Assembly (NCBI RefSeq): GCF_050589605.1
Contig: NZ_JBNGOO010000012.1
Source: Granulosicoccus sp947495035
Lineage (GTDB): Bacteria; Pseudomonadota; Gammaproteobacteria; Granulosicoccales; Granulosicoccaceae
DNA: 64,000 nt
Strand: one strand, 5' to 3'
The position numbers were made by a program, and so were the translations under genes. Each line of letters opens with the position of its first letter. Position 1 is the first letter of the stretch. The notes beneath the pieces were generated by a model. The model was given only the letters and a program-made list of their open reading frames with translations. It searched no databases and was not told the origin of the DNA. This document shows positions 16,607 to 26,755 of this stretch, piece by piece.

Positions 16607-19600
16607 AGAGAGAACCCGAGAGAGAGTGGCACAAGCTGGTGGATGGGTGTCTGCTGGTGGATCAGCACAAGCTGCGGCGGGTGGTGAAGAAGCTGGCGAC
16701 GAAGCCGGAGGATGATCGCGAGCGTCTGCGATTTCTGCAACGCGTGGAAAAATCGACTGCGCAGCGGGCGACGAGAGCTGCCAATGTACCCACACCGGTG
16801 TACCCGCCGGACTTGCCCGTAGTCGAGCAGCGCGAGCAAATCCTGCAGGCCATCAAGGACAATCAGGTGATCATCCTGTGCGGCGAAACCGGTTCGGGCA
16901 AGACCACTCAATTGCCGAAGATCTGTCTGGAAGCCGGCCGTGGCGTGGCTGGGCTCATCGGTCATACCCAGCCCCGCCGAATCGCAGCGCGCAGTGTGGC
17001 CTCACGCATTGCCAGTGAACTCGATACCACTGTCGGTGAAGCCGTCGGCTTCAAGATCCGCTTCAGCGATCAGGTCAGCGATCGCAGCTATGTCAAGCTG
17101 ATGACCGATGGCATCCTGCTGGCCGAAATCCAGAATGATCCCTGGCTGAACCAGTACGACACCCTGATCATCGATGAAGCACACGAACGCTCGCTCAACA
17201 TCGATTTCCTGATGGGCTACCTGAAGAACCTGCTCAAACGCCGCCGCGATCTGAAGCTCATCATCACGTCGGCCACCATCGACCCGGAACGCTTTGCCGA
17301 GCACTTCGATGGGGCGCCGATCATCACGGCCGAAGGTCGCACCTATCCGGTGGAACTGCGCTACGCGCCGCCCGAGGCCGAATCCGATTCGCTGGATGAC
17401 ATCGATATGCCCACGGCCATCATCAATGCCTGCGAAACGCTGCTGAAAGAGCGTCAACACGATATTCTGGTCTTTCTCAGCGGTGAACGCGATATTCGCG
17501 AAATGGCCGACTTGCTTGGCAAGCAGTCTTCACACAACCGAGCCTTTCGCAGCGTGGATATACTGCCATTGTTCTCCCGACTGTCCAATGCCGATCAGAA
17601 TCGTATTTTCCAGGCACACAGCAATCCCCGTATCGTGCTTGCCACCAATGTGGCAGAAACCTCCTTGACGGTGCCTGGCATACGCGCGGTTGTCGACCCG
17701 GGCTACGCACGAGTATCGCGCTACAGCGTACGCAGCAAGGTACAGCGTCTGCCCATCGAAAAGGTGTCACAGGCGTCGGCCAATCAGCGCATGGGGCGCT
17801 GCGGTCGAGTGGCCCCCGGTGTCTGCATTCGTCTGTACTCCGAAGAGGATTTTCTGACACGCGCCGAGTTCACCGAGCCGGAAATTCTGCGTACAAACCT
17901 CTCGTCGGTTATTTTGCAGATGGCATCCATGAAGCTCGGTCGCATCGACGATTTCCCTTTCGTCGAAGCGCCCGAATCGAAGTTCATCAACGATGGTTAT
18001 CGCACCTTGCAGGAACTGGCGGCCCTGGATACACAGCGTCGGCTGACGCCTCTGGGCAAGCGTCTGGCACGCTTGCCGATCGATCCGCGCCTGGGACGCA
18101 TGCTGTTGGCATCGGCCGATGAAGGTTGTGTCAGTGAAGTGTTGACGCTTGTCAGTGCATTGTCCGTGCAGGATCCGCGGGAACGCCCGTTCGAGAAGCG
18201 ACAGGCTGCCGACGAGCAACATGCCGAATTCAACCATGAAAACTCCGATTTCATGGCCTGGCTGAATCTGTGGAATTTCGTCACGGTGCAGAAGGAAGCA
18301 TTGTCGAATTCGCAATTCCGCAAGATGTGCAAGCAACGTTATCTGTCGGCTCTGCGAATCATCGAATGGATGGATGTGCGACGCCAACTCGAACGCCTGT
18401 GCAAGGAACTGAATCTGAAACAGTCGACGGGCGAGGCTGCCCAGGACAATATTCATCGAGCGCTGCTGACCGGATTGCTGGCCAACGTTGCCATCAAGAC
18501 CGACAAGCAGGCTTATCTGGGTACCCGCAATCGACACTTGAGCATCTTCCCCGGCTCAGGCCTGTTCAAGAAGGGGCCGAAGTGGATCATGGCGGGCGAG
18601 GTGGCCGAGACCAGCAAGCTGTATGCGCGCCAGGTGGGTGCCATACAGCCCGAATGGATAGAAACTCTGGCCACCCATCTGCTGCAGTACAGCTACCGCG
18701 ATGCCCACTGGCACAAGAAGAAAGGCACCGTGAATGCCTGGGCGCAGTCCACGCTGTACGGTCTGATCATCAATCCGAAGAAAGGCGTCAATTACGGCAG
18801 GATCAATCCGGCAGAATCAAGGCAGATCTTCATTCGCGAGGCTCTGGTTGCCGGTGAGCTGAACACACGGGGAGAGTTTCACCGATACAATCTCGCCCTG
18901 CTGGACGAAGTCACGACTCTGGAGGAAAAGTCCCGCCGCCGCGATATCGTCGTTGATCCCGAAGAGCTGGTGCGTTTCTACGATGCGATTCTGCCGGAGG
19001 GAATCTGCACCGCAGCCGATTTCGAGAAATGGCGCAAGAGCTTCGAAGCGGACAACCCACGTGCCCTGTTCTTCGAACGTGAGCAGCTGCTGCTGGATGA
19101 TGCCGTGGATGTCAGCGCCAGGGATTACCCGGATCAGATGGAGATGAGCGGCATGGTGCTGCCCCTGAAATACCATTTTGCCCCGGGAGAAGACGATGAT
19201 GGGGTGACCCTGATCTGTCCGGTCGAAGTGCTGAACCGAGTGTCGGCAGCACGCTGCGAGTGGTTGGTCCCCGGCATGCTGGAAGAGAAGATTACGCTGC
19301 TGATCAAGGCATTGCCCAAGAGTCTGCGGCGTAATTTCGTTCCCGCGCCGGATTATGCGGCGGCCGCGCGGGCGGCCATGGACCCCGCCGATGGCTCCCT
19401 GCTGGGAAGCCTGTCAAGGCATCTGCAGCGCATGACCGGTGTGACAGTGACGCAGGAAGACTGGGACAGCGGCAATCTGCCATCTCATCTGTCGATGCGG
19501 TTCGAAGTGGTTGGAAATGAAGGTCAGATGCTGCGTGCAGGCCGGAATCTGACCGCATTGCAGGAAGCCTATGTCGGTGAAGTGGAGGAAACCCTGCTGC

Positions 19601-20502
19601 GCTTCAGTGACAACAGCATCGAGCGTGATCAGGTCAGCGACTGGAATTTCGGCGACTTGCCTCAGAGCGTGGATATCGAGAAGAGCGGCATGACGCTGCA
19701 GGGTTTTCCTGCCCTGCAAGCAACAAGGGATGGAGTGGGCATCAAGCTGTTTGCCACCGAGGCGGCTGCCATGAGCGCCATGCCGGTAGGAGTTCGCGCG
19801 CTCTACAAGGAAGTACTGAAGGATGAAGTGCGGTATCTGCAGCGGAAACTGCCCAACATCAATGTGCTGAGTCTGCGCTTTACGCCTTTTGGTAACAAGC
19901 AGACCCTGATTGACGACATCATCAACGCGGCCGTTGATCATGTTTTTGTCGATCGCGAGCAACTGCCACGCAGCCGTGACAGTTTCATGCAGAAACTGGA
20001 GAGCGGCCGGCCTGAACTGGTCGGAGTGGCGGCGCGCTTCTGCGATATTCTCGGGCAAGTGTTCGAGCAGCATCGACAGGTGGCCAAGCGTCTGGAGGGA
20101 TCCATCTCATTGAGCTGGATCGAACCGGCAGTGGATATTCGTGATCAGATCGAACAGCTGATACATGCAGGGTTCGTGACGCAAACCGGTCTGCTGCGCC
20201 TGGAGCGACTGCCGATCTATTTTCAGGCCATGGACAAGCGTCTGGATGCGATCGACATGGCACCGGACAAGGATCGCCGCCGGCGAGCCGAACTGCTCCC
20301 GGTCTGGGAGTCCTTCAAGAATCTGCCGCAGGAACGTGACGATGATCCCGCTTATCGACAGGCTCATCGGGCCCTGCGCTGGGCGTTCGAAGAGCTGCGG
20401 GTATCGCTGTTTGCACAGGATCTGGGCACCCGTGAAAAGGTGTCCGTGTCCCGTCTGGAGAACCGTGTCGACGAGCTTGCCAAATGGCTGCCGAAGCTTT
20501 GA
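16591..20502 (+). CDS. hrpA: ATP-dependent RNA helicase HrpA (DEAH box)
   Basis: A large DEAH helicase implicated in mRNA processing and rescue of stalled ribosomes. The chosen ATG gives 1303 residues, essentially the E. coli length (about 1300); an in-frame upstream start would overlap the transposase gene. Motifs: Walker A GETGSGKTTQ (about 99), TQPRRIAARSVA, MTDGILLAE, IIDEAHERS (about 195), ITSATID, ATNVAETSLTVPGI, and QRMGRCGRVAPG. HA2/OB regions and the long HrpA-specific C-terminal half follow. The start codon lies inside the inverted REP-like repeat, so the RAYT element has replaced the native 5' region and perhaps the promoter. The first about 15 residues (Arg/Glu-rich) may derive from the repeat. 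Confidence 0.95.
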   Translation: MVVRPEREPEREWHKLVDGCLLVDQHKLRRVVKKLATKPEDDRERLRFLQRVEKSTAQRATRAANVPTPVYPPDLPVVEQREQILQAIKDNQVIILCGETGSGKTTQLPKICLEAGRGVAGLIGHTQPRRIAARSVASRIASELDTTVGEAVGFKIRFSDQVSDRSYVKLMTDGILLAEIQNDPWLNQYDTLIIDEAHERSLNIDFLMGYLKNLLKRRRDLKLIITSATIDPERFAEHFDGAPIITAEGRTYPVELRYAPPEAESDSLDDIDMPTAIINACETLLKERQHDILVFLSGERDIREMADLLGKQSSHNRAFRSVDILPLFSRLSNADQNRIFQAHSNPRIVLATNVAETSLTVPGIRAVVDPGYARVSRYSVRSKVQRLPIEKVSQASANQRMGRCGRVAPGVCIRLYSEEDFLTRAEFTEPEILRTNLSSVILQMASMKLGRIDDFPFVEAPESKFINDGYRTLQELAALDTQRRLTPLGKRLARLPIDPRLGRMLLASADEGCVSEVLTLVSALSVQDPRERPFEKRQAADEQHAEFNHENSDFMAWLNLWNFVTVQKEALSNSQFRKMCKQRYLSALRIIEWMDVRRQLERLCKELNLKQSTGEAAQDNIHRALLTGLLANVAIKTDKQAYLGTRNRHLSIFPGSGLFKKGPKWIMAGEVAETSKLYARQVGAIQPEWIETLATHLLQYSYRDAHWHKKKGTVNAWAQSTLYGLIINPKKGVNYGRINPAESRQIFIREALVAGELNTRGEFHRYNLALLDEVTTLEEKSRRRDIVVDPEELVRFYDAILPEGICTAADFEKWRKSFEADNPRALFFEREQLLLDDAVDVSARDYPDQMEMSGMVLPLKYHFAPGEDDDGVTLICPVEVLNRVSAARCEWLVPGMLEEKITLLIKALPKSLRRNFVPAPDYAAAARAAMDPADGSLLGSLSRHLQRMTGVTVTQEDWDSGNLPSHLSMRFEVVGNEGQMLRAGRNLTALQEAYVGEVEETLLRFSDNSIERDQVSDWNFGDLPQSVDIEKSGMTLQGFPALQATRDGVGIKLFATEAAAMSAMPVGVRALYKEVLKDEVRYLQRKLPNINVLSLRFTPFGNKQTLIDDIINAAVDHVFVDREQLPRSRDSFMQKLESGRPELVGVAARFCDILGQVFEQHRQVAKRLEGSISLSWIEPAVDIRDQIEQLIHAGFVTQTGLLRLERLPIYFQAMDKRLDAIDMAPDKDRRRRAELLPVWESFKNLPQERDDDPAYRQAHRALRWAFEELRVSLFAQDLGTREKVSVSRLENRVDELAKWLPKL

Positions 20503-20584
20503 CGGAGATGTGCAATTAAGCTTGCGAGGGCTGAAATCGCGTCTAGACTCACCCCATAAACAGACGATAATCCCGGGGTGTTGT

Positions 20585-21202
20585 ATGAAGAAGTATCTGG
20601 TGGGCATGGCTCTGCTGATGGCTGCCGGCCCCATTTGGGCCGGAGGTATCGACCTGGCCCTGAGCAATGAGACAGCCAATCTGTCCGTCATTCTCAATCG
20701 CGATCCGTTCTACACAGACCAGGCGCGCACACAGGATGGCGGGGCGGAAATTGCTGTGGGTGGTTTCATCAGTGAAGTGGGAGACAACCTGGTGCACGGC
20801 ACCTTGTTGGCTCGAGGAGTGCGTCAGACCCTCAATTCCCAATATCACATCAGTGCCGGCATGAAACTGGTTGGTGGTGAAATAGAAACCGGTGTCGATC
20901 GGGAAAACAGCACCGACAGCGAGACCGTGGGGGCGCTGGCATTGGGGTTTCAGGCAGGTCTGCTGTTACAGCAGTCAGCTTACAACCCGGTAGAACTCAG
21001 TTTCGAAGGCTTCTATGCGCCCAATATCACCAGCTTCTCCGATGCAGAGCGCTACGGTGAGGTCAGTGTGCGACTGCAGGTTGAAATCATGCCACGTGCC
21101 CGAGCCTATGTCGGTTATCGGCGAATGCGCTTCGATACCAATGACTATGACAATGTGCAACTGGACCGCAGCGCGCACTTCGGACTGAATATTTCCTTCT
21201 GA
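20585..21202 (+). CDS. YfaZ-like outer-membrane protein
   Basis: A 205-residue exported protein with a Sec signal peptide (MKKYLVGMALLMAAGPIWA, cleavage near residue 19). The remainder alternates short amphipathic beta strands and ends in aromatic FGLNISF, typical of an outer-membrane barrel. The pattern AEIAVGGFISEVGDNLVHGTLLARG resembles the YfaZ family, whose function is unknown. An upstream in-frame extension runs into hrpA and has no signal peptide, so the internal ATG is preferred. It follows hrpA by 82 bases. Confidence 0.8.
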   Translation: MKKYLVGMALLMAAGPIWAGGIDLALSNETANLSVILNRDPFYTDQARTQDGGAEIAVGGFISEVGDNLVHGTLLARGVRQTLNSQYHISAGMKLVGGEIETGVDRENSTDSETVGALALGFQAGLLLQQSAYNPVELSFEGFYAPNITSFSDAERYGEVSVRLQVEIMPRARAYVGYRRMRFDTNDYDNVQLDRSAHFGLNISF

Positions 21203-21250
21203 TTGGCAACCTGATTGACGGGACCGCACGCCATGCCGCACGCTGAATAA

Positions 21251-21327
21251 CGTGCTGCGTGCTGCGTGCTGCGTGCTGCGTGCTGCGTGCTGCGTGCTGC
21301 GTGCTGCGTGCTGCGTGCTGCGTGCTG
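21251..21327 (+). repeat. Tandem array of 11 perfect 7-bp units upstream of mazG
   Basis: CGTGCTG is repeated 11 times without a mismatch, then a 14-base unit GCGTTCGACGAATT occurs twice (21327-21354). The array lies in the 286-base gap before mazG, about 160 bases from its start. Apparent reading frames across it are translations of the repeat. Confidence 0.95.
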
Positions 21328-21488
21328 CGTTCGACGAATTGCGTTCGACGAATTGCGTGCGAAGAGCCATGCGTGTATACCGCGCAGCGCGTATCCACTA
21401 CTGCGTGAATAACGCGGCTCGCCATTTTCTGCGGGAGCAGAACTGCGGATTGCCCCTTTGTCGGCAGGGCTGATGTTAGTGTGATGGC

Positions 21489-22484
<996 letters not shown>

Positions 22485-22597
22485 ACACTGCAGCGCTGCG
22501 CTTCGCTGCAATGATCGAGCCCGGTCAGCCGCGCAATCTGGAGCAATGTCCGACACGGATACCGCTACGTGCCTACCCATCACCATGCCTGTCAAAG

Positions 22598-22667
22598 CCC
22601 AAAGCCCAAAGCCCAAAGCCCAAAGCCCAAAGCCCAAAGCCCAAAGCCCAAAGCCCAAAGCCCAAAG
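22598..22667 (+). repeat. Tandem array of 10 perfect 7-bp units
   Basis: CCCAAAG is repeated 10 times, starting 113 bases after the mazG stop. It lies in the 373-base gap between mazG and the convergent L,D-transpeptidase gene. Confidence 0.95.
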
Positions 22668-22686
22668 CTTCAAGGGTTCCACGCTT

Positions 22687-22758
22687 CCAAGAATCCAAGA
22701 ATCCAAGAATCCAAGAATCCAAGAATCCAAGAATCCAAGAATCCAAGAATCCAAGATT
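22687..22758 (+). repeat. Tandem array of 8-bp units (eight perfect, one partial)
   Basis: CCAAGAAT is repeated eight times and ends in a degenerate ninth copy CCAAGATT. It begins 19 bases after the CCCAAAG array. Confidence 0.95.
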
Positions 22759-22759
22759 C

Positions 22760-22787
22760 AATCAGCCAATCAGCCAATCAGCCAATC
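22760..22787 (+). repeat. Tandem array of three 8-bp units
   Basis: AATCAGCC three times plus AATC, directly after the CCAAGAAT array. Three unrelated short arrays thus stand side by side in one intergenic gap. Confidence 0.9.
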
Positions 22788-22857
22788 CGAGCCTTGCTTC
22801 AGTGTCCAGGCCGTTCGCCGGTGCGCGCATTCCCCTGACGATGCAGCGAGTACTCGC

Positions 22858-24750
22858 TCAACGGGATTCGTTACTGGCCAGTTTCTGCAGTGTCGTGTCG
22901 GTCTCACTCGGCCCTTTCAACAGGCTCAGCAAGGTGCCGGCCTCCTGCAAGGCCTTGACCAGCGCCGCATCCTGATGATAGATGTCTGCGCGCCTTTGCA
23001 GCTCGCCGGCTTCATCCACCCAGGTAGTCAGATAGGTCAGGTGCGTCGGCACCGGTGATCGCAATCTCACACGTTTGGTCTCGCTACCTTGCAGACTCTT
23101 GTCGATGGTGTCCTGACTGTAGCCGTCCATTTGCATCAGCAGAATGGCCAATGCGTCCGGGTCGCTCAGGCGGATGCACCCATGACTGTAGGCGCGATCA
23201 TTGAGGGTGAAGTGCTTCTTGGCCTGAGTGTCATGCAGATAGATGGCGTAGGGGTTGGGCATCATGAACTTCATGCGGCCCAGAGCGTTGATCGGCCCAC
23301 CTCGCTGACGCAGCAGATAGGGAAAACGCTCCATGTTGAAATCGGCCGCGGTTACCTCTTCCGGTGGAACAACCACCAGCTGTTTGCCGTCGCGTTTCAG
23401 GAAGTCGAACTGCCGGGAAACAAGATAGCCGGGTTGTCTTCGTTCCTTGGGTATCAGTTCCCGGTTGGCAATCGATGCCGGTACCGTCCATGTCGGATTG
23501 AATTCCATGTAACTCATATCACGCGAGAATGTGGGTGTCTGGTGTTCCACGGAGCCCACGACGGCGGTCATGTTCAGGAGAGTCTCGTCGCCGTCCCTGA
23601 CCACCACATGGTAATCGGGAATATTGATGAAGATATGCTTGTCCCCCAGCTTGCGCGGCATCCAGCGCCAGCGTTCCAGACTCAGGGCAATGGCTCGTAT
23701 CTCCTCCTCGATACTCAGGTTCAGCACCTGGCGGGTGCGCAGATCGAGTCTGCCGGAGGCCTTCAGTCCATGACGTTGCTGAAACCGCCGCAAGGCATTC
23801 GTCAGTTCCTGATCGAAGTACGGCATGACCGTGCCTTTTGGTGACAGGTCACCCGTGTCCACCAGGCGAGACTTGATGGCATAGATGTCGGCATGGCTGA
23901 GCATGCTCGAGGCGCTGGTATGGTGCTCGATGGTCTTGCGCCGAATACCACTGGCGTGTTCTGTCAGAAGGTCGCGCATGCGCCGGGTCAATCGCTGGTA
24001 GTCGGCGTGAGTGGGTGTTACCGAATTCAATGCCTGCAGCGCACTGCTGCGGCCCGAGCGTACGGATTCAAGCTGCGCCTGTGCATTGATTGCCGGCACG
24101 TCCCGAAACAGGTCTTTCTGCGTGGCACGAGCATCCACGACACCTTGCCCCAGGTGTTGCACCAGACCCACGAAGGCCTGATCCATCTGCCTGCCCAAGA
24201 GTTCTCTCAATGACAGACTGCCTGGCAGATGCACGCCATGTTGCAATTTCCCTGCACCTGCACCGGTTCTGTCCAGACCGCTCAGTGTGTCCACCGTACG
24301 CAGTATTTCCGCCAGACCGTAGCTGTCGGGATTCAGGCCGTGAATGGCGGCATTCTGGATACTGCGAATCAGCTGCTGAGCATTGATGGACAGTCCATCC
24401 TCTGTCAGCCAGGGGTCATTGGCCTGCAATGACGCGATCTGTTCGCTGTCGAGTGTTTTCGACAGCTCCAGCGCCAGGCTCAGCTTGTGACTACTGCTGA
24501 CAGGCTTGTATTCTTCGGGTGCATGCTCCGCTGCCATGGCTGTCGGTGCACTGCGTGCATAGGCCAGCAGTGGTTCGACCGACTGTCTGGTGAAACGCTC
24601 GGCGTAGCTGACAGCCTGTGTGTCGAAGAGCTGTCTGGCAGAGAGTTCCGCCGGGTGCTCGGACCGAGGATCCGCCAGTGCCATCCGGGGGAGGCTGATA
24701 ACTGCAAGACAAGACAGGGATACCACAAGGATATTCGGAAATTTCGCCAC
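22858..24750 (-). CDS. Periplasmic L,D-transpeptidase (YcbB/LdtD type)
   Basis: Forms 3-3 crosslinks in peptidoglycan. A Sec signal peptide (about 1-27, ending RMALA) is followed by an N-terminal scaffold, a peptidoglycan-binding segment (RRFQQRHGLKASGRLDLRTR), and the YkuD catalytic domain with the motif YSHGCIRLSDP (nucleophile Cys525 or adjacent numbering). The 630-residue length and the substrate-capping-loop segment MEFNPTWTVPASIANRELIP match the large YcbB group rather than short Ldts. It is convergent with mazG across a repeat-filled gap and monocistronic. Resistance of such enzymes to most beta-lactams is family knowledge. Confidence 0.93.
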   Translation of the reverse strand: MAKFPNILVVSLSCLAVISLPRMALADPRSEHPAELSARQLFDTQAVSYAERFTRQSVEPLLAYARSAPTAMAAEHAPEEYKPVSSSHKLSLALELSKTLDSEQIASLQANDPWLTEDGLSINAQQLIRSIQNAAIHGLNPDSYGLAEILRTVDTLSGLDRTGAGAGKLQHGVHLPGSLSLRELLGRQMDQAFVGLVQHLGQGVVDARATQKDLFRDVPAINAQAQLESVRSGRSSALQALNSVTPTHADYQRLTRRMRDLLTEHASGIRRKTIEHHTSASSMLSHADIYAIKSRLVDTGDLSPKGTVMPYFDQELTNALRRFQQRHGLKASGRLDLRTRQVLNLSIEEEIRAIALSLERWRWMPRKLGDKHIFINIPDYHVVVRDGDETLLNMTAVVGSVEHQTPTFSRDMSYMEFNPTWTVPASIANRELIPKERRQPGYLVSRQFDFLKRDGKQLVVVPPEEVTAADFNMERFPYLLRQRGGPINALGRMKFMMPNPYAIYLHDTQAKKHFTLNDRAYSHGCIRLSDPDALAILLMQMDGYSQDTIDKSLQGSETKRVRLRSPVPTHLTYLTTWVDEAGELQRRADIYHQDAALVKALQEAGTLLSLLKGPSETDTTLQKLASNESR

Positions 24751-24958
24751 GAAACAGGACGCTCATGCATGGCTCGGCGGGCTGAATTCCGAGCGTTTGA
24801 CAGTATCGACGTAACAGGCAGCCACACTGCTGCATCGACCTGTTGTCAGACAGCTGAATCGATTCGAGGGTACGGCCGTCTCCGGTCTTCTGATCTGCGA
24901 TGGCCGTATCAGCCGTAGCGTGACGAGCGTCGCTTTGAGATCTGCCGCATTGTCAGAT

Positions 24959-25387
24959 CTACAGCAGCTCGCGCAGGCTGGCCAGATACGCCTGTTCGTC
25001 AGGTGCGCGGCTCTGGCGCTGAGCTTCCCAGAGAAACAGGCCGAGTCGCTCGATCATCATGTGCTCGACCTTGTGCCCATCACCATGCTTGAGCAGTAAC
25101 GAGCGAGTGATGGAGGCAATACCTGCCGGTCTGTCGGTACCCACCTGTTCTCGCAGCGCCAGATGCAGGCTCAGGTGCAGAAACGGATTCTCGTGTCCGT
25201 CTTCCGCGGTGAAGTCATGGTCCACGACATCGTCATTGCCGGTCAGCAGAGAATGGTATTCCGGGTGTTCTTCAAGCAGACTGGCGATCTGCTTTTCCAG
25301 CGGCTCCAGCATGTCACCGCGAGTGTGCTTTTGCCAGGTGCTGCGAAACATCTGGCGAGTACGGGTTCGGTCCTGTGTGAACAGCAT
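24959..25387 (-). CDS. DUF1841 family protein
   Basis: A 142-residue soluble protein of unknown function. The family pattern MLFTQDRTRTRQMFRSTWQK, LEPLEKQIASLLEEHPEYH and ENPFLHLSLHLALREQ is clear. The internal ATG preceded by GGGGAG is preferred over an upstream in-frame start because it matches the family N-terminus. It lies 31 bases after rnfE on the same strand and may be the last gene of the rnf transcript. An inverted repeat AGATCTG/CAGATCT overlaps its stop codon. There is no membrane segment or signal peptide. Confidence 0.85.
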   Translation of the reverse strand: MLFTQDRTRTRQMFRSTWQKHTRGDMLEPLEKQIASLLEEHPEYHSLLTGNDDVVDHDFTAEDGHENPFLHLSLHLALREQVGTDRPAGIASITRSLLLKHGDGHKVEHMMIERLGLFLWEAQRQSRAPDEQAYLASLRELL

Positions 25388-25418
25388 GTGGGGGCTCCCC
25401 GGGGTTAGTCTGGCGATT

Positions 25419-26153
25419 CTAGTGAGAGGTGAGTGTGTCGGTGGGTTCGGGGTCACCGCTTGTCGTGAGTCTGTCGGACCGCTGCCGCTGTGCCAACTGC
25501 GAGTCGATCAGATTCTTGCCAGCAAGTAACAGTCCCAGTGCGAAGAATGCACCGGGTGGAAGCAGTGCGATCAGCATGCCCTTGTCGGCGGCAAAGATCT
25601 GCAGGGATAGTTGTGTCGCCGGTTCGCCGAACAGAAGCTGTGCCTGATCAAGCAATGTGCCTTGTCCGAACAATTCACGCAGACCGCCCAGCAGCACCAG
25701 CACCCAGAGAAACCCGCTGCCCATGGCCAGTGCGTCATGCGTCGAACTGCGCAGGTCGTTGCGCGAGGCATAGGCTTCCGAGCGGCCGATGATCAGGCAG
25801 TTGGTGACGATCAAGGGCAGGAAGATTCCCAGAGATGCGTGTAGTGCAGGTAGCCAGGCTTGCATCAGCAGCTCGATGATGGTGACCGTGCTGGCAATGA
25901 TCAGTACATAGATCGGGATACGGATGGCGGGTAGTACCCAGGGGCGCATCAGTGACACAGAGGCGTTGGCGACAAGCAGTGTCAGCAGGGTGGCAAGGCC
26001 CAGTCCGATTCCATTGACGACATTGTTGCTGACCGCCAGCAAGGGACAGAGTCCCAGCAGTTTCACCAGAGCGGGGTTGCCGGACCACAGGCCCTCTCTC
26101 CACAGTGGTGTGACTGGCATCGAGGCTGGCGGCTTGAGCGTATCGGTGTTCAT
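25419..26153 (-). CDS. rnfE: Rnf electron transport complex subunit E
   Basis: An integral membrane subunit (RnfE/RsxE, NqrD homologue) of the ion-translocating ferredoxin:NAD+ oxidoreductase. The chosen ATG overlaps the rnfG stop by 4 bases and gives 244 residues. About six helices are visible, with the motifs NPALVKLLGLCPLLAVS and FLPLIVTNCLIIGR, whose conserved cysteines are thought to hold the intramembrane iron-sulfur cluster with RnfA. A polar C-terminal tail of about 30 residues follows the last helix. It is the last rnf gene in the order A-B-C-D-G-E. Confidence 0.95.
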   Translation of the reverse strand: MNTDTLKPPASMPVTPLWREGLWSGNPALVKLLGLCPLLAVSNNVVNGIGLGLATLLTLLVANASVSLMRPWVLPAIRIPIYVLIIASTVTIIELLMQAWLPALHASLGIFLPLIVTNCLIIGRSEAYASRNDLRSSTHDALAMGSGFLWVLVLLGGLRELFGQGTLLDQAQLLFGEPATQLSLQIFAADKGMLIALLPPGAFFALGLLLAGKNLIDSQLAQRQRSDRLTTSGDPEPTDTLTSH

Positions 26154-26755
26154 GACGAAAAAACCTCGTCGCGATGTTGTTGGTACCACTGCAAGGCTCG
26201 GTGGATGGCAGTGATGACGGCTTGCGGGGTGATGGTTGCGCCGGTCAGCGAATCAAAGTGTCCGCCGAAGCGTGTCACCGCCCAGGCGGAGGCGGTATCG
26301 TGCTGTAGCGAACGCCCGGCAAACTGCGTGATCCAGTCCGAGCGGATGATCTCGATATCATCTCCGAGGCCAGGTGTCTCTCGGTGCTCGGTCACACGTG
26401 CACCGATGATCTGCCCATCGGGTCGGACTCCCAACAGCAAGCGGATATCACCATTGTAGCCATCCGGCGCAATCACGCTGAGCACGGCGGCCAGAGGTTG
26501 CCTGTCACGATACACCGTGTACAGAGGCAGCGCTTGCGTACTGCCCAGTTCGGGAGCCGTGATCATCCTGCGGCTGCTCAGCGGATCCTCATCGTAGGGC
26601 CCTTCGGGTAACACCGCCGAGAGTCCCTGCAGTAACCATTGCTGGCGCGCTGCCTCCAGACGTTCACGAGTCATTTGATGGACGAGGCTCAGCGAGATGA
26701 TTGCCAGCGCTGCGCAGCAGGCCAGAGTCAGGCCGGTTCTGGCTGGTATTCTCAT
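26150..26755 (-). CDS. rnfG: Rnf electron transport complex subunit G
   Basis: A flavoprotein with one N-terminal membrane anchor (about 9-27) and a periplasmic domain carrying covalently bound FMN. The flavinylation motif is SLTGATIT near residue 172, where the threonine of the (S/T)GAT core is the attachment site. FMN-domain residues ETPGLGDDIE are also present. At 201 residues its length is normal. It overlaps rnfD and rnfE by 4 bases each. It passes electrons between RnfD and the membrane cluster in the Rnf chain. Confidence 0.95.
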   Translation of the reverse strand: MRIPARTGLTLACCAALAIISLSLVHQMTRERLEAARQQWLLQGLSAVLPEGPYDEDPLSSRRMITAPELGSTQALPLYTVYRDRQPLAAVLSVIAPDGYNGDIRLLLGVRPDGQIIGARVTEHRETPGLGDDIEIIRSDWITQFAGRSLQHDTASAWAVTRFGGHFDSLTGATITPQAVITAIHRALQWYQQHRDEVFSS

